A stretch of DNA of 64,000 bases from Hymenobacter piscis (GTDB taxonomy: Bacteria > Bacteroidota > Bacteroidia > Cytophagales > Hymenobacteraceae), in the NCBI RefSeq assembly GCF_018760735.1, contig NZ_JAHHZN010000003.1, positions 124,001 through 188,000 on the forward strand, written 5' to 3'. Below are positions 44,460 through 51,395 of the stretch, piece after piece (the first letter of the stretch is position 1; each line of letters opens with the position of its first letter). The position numbers and the translations under genes were made by a program. The notes beneath the pieces were generated by a model. The model saw only the letters and a list, made by a program, of their open reading frames with translations, was not told the DNA's origin and did no database searches.

Positions 44460-46265
44460 TCCCTTTACCGGGAGCCACTTGGCCAGCACGGCCTGTTGCT
44501 CGGGCGTGGGGTTGCTCTGGCGCTCAATGCGGTAGCGGCTGGTGGTGCTGGCCAGCAGCGGCAGGCTCAGCTCCTGCACCTGCCCGTCGCGGGAAACCAG
44601 CACCTTGACGGTAGAGCCCACGGCACGGCCGCCGAGGAGCTTGTTCAGGTCGTCGGTGACGCGCACGCCGTCGAGGCTCAGGATTTCGTCGCCCACGTTG
44701 AGGCCGCCCTGCCAGGCGCTACCGTCGCGGACTACGCTGGCAACCGTCTGGCGGCCATTGGCGGAACTGATGCGGGCGCCCAGGTCAATTTCCGCGGCGG
44801 CGGAGGGCGTAATGCTCAGCCGAAGGCCGGCGTAGCCCAGGGCCTGCTCGTAGGGCAGGGTTTCGGTGCCGTACACGTAGCGGCGGAAGAAGTCGTCGAA
44901 GCGGCGGCCGGCCACTTTGGCCACGGCGGCCTGGTATTCCTCATCGGTAAAGCCCCGGCCCAGCTTCTGGTAATACTGGTCGTAGAGGTACTGCATCACG
45001 TCGTCGAGATGCTTCTGGCCCTTGGTTTCGTGAATCACCATCAGGTCCAGTACTGCCCCGATAACTTCGCCCTTGTCGTAGTAGCTGATGCCCGTGTTCT
45101 GGGAGTTTTCGTTGGGGCGGTAGTACTTGATCCAGGCATCGAAGCTCGACTCAGCGGCCGACTGCACCTTGTTGCCGGGCGTGTTCTCCACCCGGTTGAT
45201 GCCGTTGCTCAGGTCGGCCAGGTAGGCGTCGGGGGTCAGGAAACCGGCCCGCTGCACAATCAGGTTGGAGAAGTACTCGGTGCCGCCCTCGCTCACCCAC
45301 AGCATGCGGGTGTAGTTTTCCTGGTCGTAGTTGAACGGGCCCAGGGCCACCGGCCGGATGCGCTTTACGTTCCAGAGATGGAAATACTCGTGGGCCACCA
45401 GCCCCAGGAAACCCTTCCAGCCGGCTTCCGACGAATACGCCGTGCGCGACACGGAGAGCGTGGTGGAGAACAGGTGCTCCAGGCCGCCCGTGCCCCGGTC
45501 GATGTTGTGGATGATGAACAGGTAGCGGTCCAGCGGGTTGCGGCCGACTACCTGGTGGGCTTCCTCGCACACGCGCTGCATGTCGCGGGTCAGGCGCTGC
45601 TCGTCCACCTTCGGGTCGCCGAACATGGCGATGGTGTGGGGCGTGCCGTTGGCCGTGAAGGTGTAAAGCTTCTGGTTGCCGATTTCGATGGGCGAATCGG
45701 CCAGCTCATCGTAGCTGCTGCTGCGGTAGGTGAACGTGCCGCCGGCCGGCTTGAGGCTGGTGCTCACCTGGCTCCAGCCCGGGGCGGGCTTCACCTCCAG
45801 CTGGCTGGGCAGCTGCTGGGCCTCGGCCGGGTACATGAACACGCTGGTGCCATTCACGTAGCCATGGGCCGCATCAACGAAGCTCGTGCGCACGCTCAGC
45901 TCGTAGGCGTACACCTTATAGTGCACCTTGAAATCCTTGGCTTTGGGATGATACACCCGCCAGGTATTCTTGGTAACTTTCTCGGTGCGCAGCTTCTCGC
46001 TGCCCGCCGTGGCCTCGAAGCCCTCCACGTTTTTGGCAAACTCCCGCACCAGGTAGGAGCCGGGCGCCCACACGGGCATCTTTACATCGGTGTAGGCTTT
46101 GCTGAAGCCGTCGAGCTGCATATCGACCTCGAAGTAGTGCGTTTGGGGGGCCGGCATGGCCAGCGTATAGCGCAACGAGGGGGCGGCGGCCGCGGCCGAG
46201 CCGACGGGGCCCAGCAGCAAGCCCAGGGCCGCCACCGCCAGGCGGTGGGTTGAATTCAGGAGCAT
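44454..46265 (-). CDS. M61 family metallopeptidase with PDZ domain
   Basis: 603 aa from ATG 46265; the frame continues to a TTG at 46295, which is less likely. Signal peptide about 4-26. N-terminal beta-domain of glycyl aminopeptidases (about 30-190), catalytic domain with zinc motif HEYFHLWN, and the downstream Glu in 'WVSEGGTEYFS', then a C-terminal PDZ domain (about 505-585: 'GARISSANGRQTVASVVRDGSAWQGGLNVGDEILSLDGVRV'). Periplasmic aminopeptidase, probably active on Gly/Ala-starting peptides. Convergent with the S8 peptidase and divergent from the NlpC/P60 gene. Confidence 0.93.
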   Translation of the reverse strand: MLLNSTHRLAVAALGLLLGPVGSAAAAAPSLRYTLAMPAPQTHYFEVDMQLDGFSKAYTDVKMPVWAPGSYLVREFAKNVEGFEATAGSEKLRTEKVTKNTWRVYHPKAKDFKVHYKVYAYELSVRTSFVDAAHGYVNGTSVFMYPAEAQQLPSQLEVKPAPGWSQVSTSLKPAGGTFTYRSSSYDELADSPIEIGNQKLYTFTANGTPHTIAMFGDPKVDEQRLTRDMQRVCEEAHQVVGRNPLDRYLFIIHNIDRGTGGLEHLFSTTLSVSRTAYSSEAGWKGFLGLVAHEYFHLWNVKRIRPVALGPFNYDQENYTRMLWVSEGGTEYFSNLIVQRAGFLTPDAYLADLSNGINRVENTPGNKVQSAAESSFDAWIKYYRPNENSQNTGISYYDKGEVIGAVLDLMVIHETKGQKHLDDVMQYLYDQYYQKLGRGFTDEEYQAAVAKVAGRRFDDFFRRYVYGTETLPYEQALGYAGLRLSITPSAAAEIDLGARISSANGRQTVASVVRDGSAWQGGLNVGDEILSLDGVRVTDDLNKLLGGRAVGSTVKVLVSRDGQVQELSLPLLASTTSRYRIERQSNPTPEQQAVLAKWLPVKGN

Positions 46266-46457
46266 TAGCGGAAAAAGTGAGAATGGAAGGGGCAATACCC
46301 GCCCGCGGGGCCGGGTGGCTCAAAGAACGGGGAAAACCACGCAAGGCTGCAACTTCCCGTCCTAAATACCGGCCCGGGGATTGGTGCCGGCTCCGTGGCC
46401 CCGGAACCTGACCCTTCTGGTCGCCGTTAGCAAGCCCGTAACTTCCCGGCTTCTCTC

Positions 46458-47093
46458 ATGCGCTACATCTGGTTGGTTTTTCTGTTGCTGATGGCCGTAT
46501 TGCTGGGCTGGACGCTACGGGCCCGTTTGCAGCCCAGCTCCCCCACCGCTGCCACGGTGCCGGCCCTGGCCTCCCATACGCCCAGCCGCCCGACGGCTTA
46601 CGTCGTGCGGAACCCTGCTCCGGTGCCCCCGACGGCTCCAACTTCCCGGCCGGTTCCTGCCCGCCAGGCGCCGGCCAGTACGCCGGCCGCGTCTCCCAAA
46701 GCAGATAGTGTGGTGGCGTTTGCCCTGCGCCAGCTGGGCACCAGCTACTGCTACGCCGGCACCACGCCCGCCACCGGGTTCGACTGCTCGGGGTTTGTGC
46801 TATACGTTTTTGCCCGCTACCACGTGCCCGTGCCCCACTCCACAGCGCTGCTCCTTGATGTAGGGCGCCCCGTGCCCCGGGCCCAGGCCCGCCCCGGCGA
46901 CATTGTGGTGTTCACGGGCACGGCTAAAACGGCTACCACGCCCGGCCACGCCGGCATTGTACTTACGCAGCCCGGAGAACCCATCCGGTTCGTACACTCC
47001 TCCTCGGCCCGCCGGGAGCCGGGCGTTAAAATCAGCCAGGTAGAGGGTACTGACTACGAGCGCCGCTTCATGCAGATACGCCGGGTACTTTGA
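46458..47093 (+). CDS. C40 family (NlpC/P60) peptidase
   Basis: 211 aa. A single N-terminal membrane segment or uncleaved signal (about 2-20), a Pro/Ala/Thr-rich linker (about 25-80), and the NlpC/P60 domain (about 85-211). Catalytic Cys in 'TGFDCSGFVLYVF', His in 'PGHAGIVL', third residue in 'FVHSSSARR'. Cleaves peptidoglycan stem peptides, typically D-Glu-mDAP. Start ATG 46458. The stop is followed at once by an octamer-armed inverted repeat. Envelope location fits the neighbouring secreted peptidases. Confidence 0.92.
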   Translation: MRYIWLVFLLLMAVLLGWTLRARLQPSSPTAATVPALASHTPSRPTAYVVRNPAPVPPTAPTSRPVPARQAPASTPAASPKADSVVAFALRQLGTSYCYAGTTPATGFDCSGFVLYVFARYHVPVPHSTALLLDVGRPVPRAQARPGDIVVFTGTAKTATTPGHAGIVLTQPGEPIRFVHSSSARREPGVKISQVEGTDYERRFMQIRRVL

Positions 47094-47216
47094 GATGGTG
47101 AAATAGTGAGGTAGTGAGGTGGTGAGTTTGCTGTTCCGCAATTTCGTTAGCGCAAGGGGCGCAGTCCTGATTGCTGAACGGCAAACTCACCATCTCACCA
47201 CCTCACTATTTCACCT
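47094..47216. repeat. octamer-armed inverted repeat with TGCTGAACGG core
   Basis: Left arm begins right after the NlpC/P60 stop: GTGAAATA, GTGAGGTA, GTGAGGTG, GTGAGTTT; right arm is the complement of GTGAAATA, GTGAGGTG, GTGAGATG, GTGAGTTT. Inner core TTTGCTGTTC...TGCTGAACGGCAAA (copy at 47172-47181). Confidence 0.85.
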
Positions 47217-47415
47217 CAAGCCATAAAAGAGCGATGCCCGGCCGCCTATGCAGAACCTCCGTTTATGAGGCTGCTGGGCGAACCGGGCATCTAATCCTTC
47301 AAATCTTACCAAGCGGCTGAGCTGGGGTACAGCCCCGCCATCCTTTGTGTAAGACCTTGCCAGAATGCGGGAACACGCCCTGAAGGGCTAACGGTGTTCC
47401 GCGCGAAAGCTGTTG

Positions 47416-47487
47416 TTAAGCGCGTCCGGCGGTGAAGCGGACTACATTCGACAGGCTTGGCAGGATTTGTTTGGGACTACTAGACAT
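47416..47487 (-). CDS. possible 23-aa peptide with strong Shine-Dalgarno
   Basis: ATG at 47487, TAA at 47416. It is preceded at 47491-47502 by AAAGGAGGTAC at the usual spacing, a rare strong ribosome-binding site for a genome in which the other starts lack one. The peptide is 'MSSSPKQILPSLSNVVRFTA' followed by GRA: short, basic, polar. No family known. Could be a real micropeptide, a toxin-like or leader peptide, or chance. Confidence 0.35.
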   Translation of the reverse strand: MSSSPKQILPSLSNVVRFTAGRA

Positions 47488-47490
47488 TTT

Positions 47491-47502
47491 GTACCTCCTT
47501 TC
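47491..47502 (-). promoter_or_regulatory. strong Shine-Dalgarno of the 23-codon ORF
   Basis: On the minus strand AAAGGAGGTAC precedes ATG by four to five bases; perfect complement of the 16S anti-SD core, unlike neighbouring genes. Confidence 0.5.
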
Positions 47503-47583
47503 TTTAGGACCAACATAACCCCCGCTGCGCTTCCCAGCACCTTAGGGCGGCTAGGCAGGGGCTGTAGCACTCACTACGAATGG

Positions 47584-47613
47584 TAAAGTTATAAACCCTC
47601 CGGATGGTTCAAA
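47584..47613 (-). promoter_or_regulatory. promoter of the putative small RNA
   Basis: On the minus strand TTTG (47610-47613), 18-nt spacer, TAACTTTA (47584-47591), one mismatch to TTTG-N18/19-TAnnTTTG. Confidence 0.6.
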
Positions 47614-47834
47614 GTAAAAACACCATTATTTATGGTCGCAGCTCACATTTTAACTCATACTCCTGATGGTCAGCTAATTCTTGCCACTACCTTTTCTCAA
47701 TTTTGATGTGGGTCGTATTCTGGCCCCATACTTGCACCCCGGCTGGCAGGGGTGAAAAGGCGAGAAAAACGAGCTTACCGAACTTTCCTCTATCTTTTCA
47801 CCCCAGCACCCATCTTTTTCCCCTCACCACCAAC

Positions 47835-48275
47835 ATGAAGCATTTTATCATTCTCAGCATTGCCCTGCTCTTTGGCCTGATCGGGTCAGCCTCGGCCCAA
47901 ACGCTTTCTCCGCTCGGCGTCTGGACGAATGCGGACAAGAAGGCCACGTTTGAAATCTATAAGTGCGGCGATAAGCTCTGCGGCAAAATTGTGAGCCTCG
48001 CTACGCCCAACGACCCCAAAACCGGCAAGCCCAAGGTTGATACCATGAACCCCAACCCCAAGCAGCGTACCCGCCCCCGGTTGGGCATGGTATTCATGTC
48101 GGGCTTTGAGTATGACGAAGACAACAAGTGGGACGACGGCAAAATCTACGACCCGGAAAGCGGCAAAACGTACTCCTGCTACATGAAAATGGAGAATGCC
48201 AACACCATGGAAGTGAAGGGCTACATCGGCTTCTCGCTCATTGGTAAGTCGCAGATCTGGACGCGGGTAAAGTAA
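47835..48275 (+). CDS. DUF2147 domain-containing secreted protein
   Basis: 146 aa from ATG 47835 (signal peptide MKHFIILSIALLFGLIGSASAQ); the frame upstream to 47703 is not signal-like. DUF2147 domain: 'LSPLGVWTNADKKATFEIYKCGDKLCGKIVSLATPNDPKTGKP', then 'GMVFMSGFEYDEDNKWDDGKIYDPESGKTYSCYMKMENANTMEVKGYIGFSLIGKSQIW'. The pattern 'G.W.......a.v.I..CG..LCG.I' and the final 'G..L.G.sq.W' are diagnostic. Periplasmic beta-barrel-like domain of unknown function, widespread in proteobacteria and Bacteroidota. Two Cys likely form a disulfide. Terminated at 48301. Confidence 0.9.
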   Translation: MKHFIILSIALLFGLIGSASAQTLSPLGVWTNADKKATFEIYKCGDKLCGKIVSLATPNDPKTGKPKVDTMNPNPKQRTRPRLGMVFMSGFEYDEDNKWDDGKIYDPESGKTYSCYMKMENANTMEVKGYIGFSLIGKSQIWTRVK

Positions 48276-48300
48276 GCCCCCGCTCTGCAATTCCCCCGGC

Positions 48301-48332
48301 GGGACCTTCGGCAACGGAGGTCCCGTTTTTTG
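48301..48332 (+). terminator. terminator of DUF2147 gene
   Basis: GGGACCT / AGGTCCC with T6 tail. Confidence 0.85.
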
Positions 48333-48449
48333 TATGCGAAGGCCGGAAGCCCGCGGCCGGCAAGCTGGCCCGGGCTTTGCCATACCTGGCCCCGGCCCCG
48401 AAAACCATTTACCGGGGCCCATGTTACTCCTCAAACTACCCGCACTGTT

Positions 48450-49085
48450 TTGCTCGACCTGCTCAAACGGATTTTTTCCGACTCCCCTCCCGCTTCGGCC
48501 GACTGGCAGCCGCTGCACCGCAGTCCCGCTCAGGAGCGGGTGCGGCAGCAGTGGCTGGAGCAACAGGTATACCTGAACTGGGCCGGACCATACTTTAAGG
48601 CTTACCACTACCAGAAGGCCGGCTTGCCGGGAGCTCCCTTCCGGGTGCAGCTGGCCCGCCAGGAAGGCCAGCATGGGGCCGTATTCCTCTACGACCCCAG
48701 CATCGGCCCCGGCAACTTCCAGCATTTCTTTGACTTCATCCGCGACCGGGTGCTGGCCCTGGGCTATCAGTTGGGCGCGGCCGATCAGCGCACCGTTCGT
48801 CACGAGCGGTATTCCGAATCAACGCAGAAGTACTTCCTCAAGCCCCAGCCCCACGACTGTACCGACACGGGCCGCTGCAATCAGCGCTACGGCAACGTGA
48901 TGGTGGACCTGGTCAGCATCAACGGGCAACCCGGTTTTATCCGGCTGTTCAACAACCCGTTCAAAGACGCCATCTTTACCCCTGCCGGCTCCTTCGATGA
49001 GCTGATAGACCAGATTTTCAATCTGCCCCCGGCTCCCGCCGAAGTAGTACAACGCATCGGCCAGTACGCCCGCAAAAGCAGCTAA
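48450..49085 (+). CDS. hypothetical protein, possibly envelope-associated
   Basis: The frame runs from 48330, but the first part overlaps the terminator of the gene before. I place the start near the TTG at 48450 (MLDLLKRIFSDSPPASADW), about 211 aa; this start is uncertain. The protein is soluble, with 'EQQVYLNWAGPYFKAYHYQKAGLPGAPFRVQLARQEGQHGAVFLYDP', 'FQHFFDFIRDRVLALGYQLGAADQRT', 'KYFLKPQPHDCTDTGRCNQRYGNVMVDLVSINGQPGFIRLFNNPFKDAIF'. No signal peptide and no family recognised. A long hairpin at 49095 ends it. Conserved-looking and with normal codon use, so probably real. Confidence 0.65.
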   Translation: MLDLLKRIFSDSPPASADWQPLHRSPAQERVRQQWLEQQVYLNWAGPYFKAYHYQKAGLPGAPFRVQLARQEGQHGAVFLYDPSIGPGNFQHFFDFIRDRVLALGYQLGAADQRTVRHERYSESTQKYFLKPQPHDCTDTGRCNQRYGNVMVDLVSINGQPGFIRLFNNPFKDAIFTPAGSFDELIDQIFNLPPAPAEVVQRIGQYARKSS

Positions 49086-49094
49086 AGCGCGGAG

Positions 49095-49166
49095 TATCGC
49101 CCTAAGCAAACTGCCCCCTGCAGAATCCGCATCGGAATCCGGCAGGGGGCAGTTTGCTGGGGCGAT
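49095..49166. terminator. long bidirectional terminator hairpin
   Basis: ATCGCCCTAAGCAAACTGCC... and ...GGGGGCAGTTTGCTGGGGCG are complementary over about 25 bp with one bulge; between convergent genes (48450-49085 and M1 peptidase). Confidence 0.7.
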
Positions 49167-49188
49167 GCTGCTCGTTGCCCTAAGCCGC

Positions 49189-51240
49189 CTAATCGGCCCG
49201 CACGAAACGGGCCTGGGCCACCAGTCCATCGGGACCAAGGATGCGCAGGTGGTAGAGGCCGGGCAGCAGAGTCGTTGTAAGCAGCACGGGGCGGGTGGCC
49301 GTCAGGACCTGGCGCAGCACCACGCGGCCCGTTGCATCGGTCACTTCGGCCTGAGCGCGGGAACCGCCGAAATCAGCGACGTGCAGCTGGTCGCGGCAGG
49401 GGTTCGGATACACCGTGAGGGGGGCCGGCGCGGCGGCCACTCGTTGGCTGGTTACCAGTCCGGCATCGCGCACCACGCTGCCGGCTCCGCTCAGCAGCCA
49501 CTGTTCCGGGTCCACCTCTACCCGCACCACGGGGCGGGATTCGGCCACGGCCACGGATACCACAGGCTGATTCTGGTGCAGGCGCAGGGTGCGGGTGCTG
49601 CCATCGGTGAAGGTGAGGCGATACTCCACGTCCGTATCGAAGAAGGGCGTGACGGCGGGCAGGGAAACGGTTTCGGTATTGTGGAGGTAGAGCAACCCGT
49701 TGGCCTGGTTCCAGCGCACGGCAAACGAGGGAAATCCCTCACCCCGGAACCACTGATCGAAGAAGTACTGCAGGTCGCGGCCGGCTTCGGCCTCAAAGAG
49801 GCGCTGCAGGTCGCGGGTGCGGGCCGTGCGGCCGGCGTAGGTGCTCTGGTAGGTGCGCAGGGCCCGGAAGAACTTCGTGTCGTCGTGGAGCAGGTAGCGC
49901 AGCATGTGCACCACCGAGGCGGCTTTTTTGTAGCTGAGCCGGTAGCTGAAGATGCGGCCCACGCTACTGGTGTCGGGCACGAAGACGCTCCCGCCGGGCG
50001 CGGGCACCCACTGCCGGCTGCCACCATCGTACTGGTGCGTAGCCCGGTAATGGGCGTCGGCCAGCCAGTCGCGGGCCGCCCCGGGCGTCGAGAACCGGTT
50101 CAGGGCGAGGTATTCGCCGTAGGAAGCAAAGCCCTCATTCAGCCAGATGTCCTCCCAGGCCCCGCAGGTCACGTTGTCGCCGAACCACTGGTGGAACAGC
50201 TCGTGGGCCGTGAGCGTGAAGGTAAACCCGTCCTGAGTGGTCATGGTCTGGTGCTCCATGCCGCCGCCGATGGGTGCCATGCTGTGCCCGTACTTCTCGC
50301 CGGCAAACGGGTACAGGCCCGCTACCTCGGAGAAAAACTCCAGAAAGCCCGGCGTGCGGTCAATTTCGGCGCGGTAGTCGTTGAGGGCCGCCTGGTTGTA
50401 GACGTAGTTGACAATCGGGATGCGGGGGCCGCCGCCGGGCGTAGCGTAGTTGACGTACTCCAGGTACGGAGCCACGGCCACCGAAATCAGGTAGTAGGCA
50501 ATGGGGTTGCGCGACTTCCACTCGTAGCGCACCTCGTTGCCGGGCAGGCTGGTAACGCGTTCCAGCACCCCGTTGGAGCCCACTTTATTGGCGCCGGAAG
50601 TCGTCACCCACACGTCGGAGGAATCGGCCTTGTCGGTGAGCACCTGCTTGCAGGGCCACCACTCGTAGGCGTTGTAGGGCTCAGAAAGGCTCCAGGTAGT
50701 ACTCACGCCATACCTGGTATCAACGCGGGTGTTGAGGGCGTTGCCGATGGCGGCCGCGTTGCCGTTGGGCGCCGTGCCGCGGTAGTAGATCAGGGCGCTG
50801 AATGGGGCGTTGGGTGCCACGGCCGTAGCCAGGCCGGCCGTGACGTCGCCGAGAGCGCGGCGCGTGAGCCCCCGGCTGCGGCGCCCGTCCACCACCACCG
50901 AATCGATAGTATAGGTCGTGTAGAGCTCGAAGGCCAGCGAATCCAGGGGCTGGCTGCCGGTGCGGGCCCGCAGGGTAACCACCCCACTCACGGCCCGGGA
51001 CGTGTTGGCCAGCCGCAGGTCGAGCTTGTAGTAGGTCACGTCGTAGCGGGCCATCTGCTGGCGATGCCCCAGGCTGGCGTACGCCGGGCGGGTTACCGCC
51101 GAGCCGGTATGCGCGCGGGCGCAGGCCTCGGCGGCGGCTCCCTCCCGATCGGGAGCGGCGGGCTGATAGGTGGGCACCTGGGCCCGGGCCACGCCGGCCA
51201 GCAGGCAGCCCAGCACCAGGAATCGGGTAGCAAGACGCAT
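49189..51240 (-). CDS. M1 family aminopeptidase with T9SS C-terminal sorting domain
   Basis: 683 aa. Signal peptide about 1-18, M1 N-terminal beta domain, substrate region GGGMEHQTM (variant of GAMEN), zinc motif HELFHQWFGD with the second Glu in 'NEGFASYGEY', then a C-terminal type A sorting domain of T9SS cargo (about 605-683: 'LTVYPNPCRDQLHVADFGG', 'TDATGRVVLRQVL', 'LPGLYHLRIL'). It should be secreted through T9SS and attached or released at the surface; the PorE-like gene in the same window fits. Aminopeptidase of broad specificity. Convergent with 48450-49085, divergent from the big surface protein gene. Confidence 0.94.
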   Translation of the reverse strand: MRLATRFLVLGCLLAGVARAQVPTYQPAAPDREGAAAEACARAHTGSAVTRPAYASLGHRQQMARYDVTYYKLDLRLANTSRAVSGVVTLRARTGSQPLDSLAFELYTTYTIDSVVVDGRRSRGLTRRALGDVTAGLATAVAPNAPFSALIYYRGTAPNGNAAAIGNALNTRVDTRYGVSTTWSLSEPYNAYEWWPCKQVLTDKADSSDVWVTTSGANKVGSNGVLERVTSLPGNEVRYEWKSRNPIAYYLISVAVAPYLEYVNYATPGGGPRIPIVNYVYNQAALNDYRAEIDRTPGFLEFFSEVAGLYPFAGEKYGHSMAPIGGGMEHQTMTTQDGFTFTLTAHELFHQWFGDNVTCGAWEDIWLNEGFASYGEYLALNRFSTPGAARDWLADAHYRATHQYDGGSRQWVPAPGGSVFVPDTSSVGRIFSYRLSYKKAASVVHMLRYLLHDDTKFFRALRTYQSTYAGRTARTRDLQRLFEAEAGRDLQYFFDQWFRGEGFPSFAVRWNQANGLLYLHNTETVSLPAVTPFFDTDVEYRLTFTDGSTRTLRLHQNQPVVSVAVAESRPVVRVEVDPEQWLLSGAGSVVRDAGLVTSQRVAAAPAPLTVYPNPCRDQLHVADFGGSRAQAEVTDATGRVVLRQVLTATRPVLLTTTLLPGLYHLRILGPDGLVAQARFVRAD

Positions 51241-51353
51241 AGAAGGTTACTCAAAAGCAGCGGCCAGATAAGGCCCTTGTGAATGGTCTTCCAAGATACA
51301 ATGGGGGCGGCACAAATCCGGGGGCGGCTTCCCGATTCGGACGGCCCGTTTCG

Positions 51354-51361
51354 TATCTTGG
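51354..51361 (+). promoter_or_regulatory. -7 box for the surface protein gene
   Basis: TATCTTGG, TAnnTTTG variant, about 35 nt before the ATG at 51396; -33 box not clear. Confidence 0.35.
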
Positions 51362-51395
51362 ACCACGCTCGTTTTCACCTTGCTGCTTATATCGG

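Larger units (their letters stand above)
47225..47577 (-). ncRNA. putative structured small RNA or leaderless-to-nothing mRNA
   Basis: A predicted minus-strand transcript with a good promoter (47584-47613), no long ORF, and several potential stems: GGAACAC...GTGTTCC near 47390, CCCCTGC...GCGGGGG near 47520-47560, and GATGCCCGG (47233-47241) with CCGGGCATC (47283-47291), followed by a short T-rich run, a possible terminator. It contains a 23-codon ORF with a strong Shine-Dalgarno. I do not recognise tmRNA, RNase P RNA, SRP RNA or 6S RNA features. It lies in the 741-nt gap between the NlpC/P60 and DUF2147 genes, not in front of any same-strand gene. Confidence 0.4.

Noticed and set aside
47094..47216. 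invertible promoter (phase-variable inversion)
   Set aside because: The arms are degenerate 8-mer repeats with changes and lie between a stop codon and a putative RNA gene; no invertase gene is near and no promoter is found in the loop.
47225..47577. tmRNA, RNase P RNA, SRP RNA or 6S RNA at the 47.4-kb locus
   Set aside because: The phrase CATTCGACAGGC recalls tmRNA, but no tRNA-like 3' end (GGTTCGATTC...ACCA) or tag ORF is visible on either strand, and the conserved RNase P and SRP blocks are absent.
49165..51282. 705-codon plus-strand ORF opposite the M1 peptidase
   Set aside because: Shadow frame of a well supported gene with motifs and signal peptide on the minus strand.
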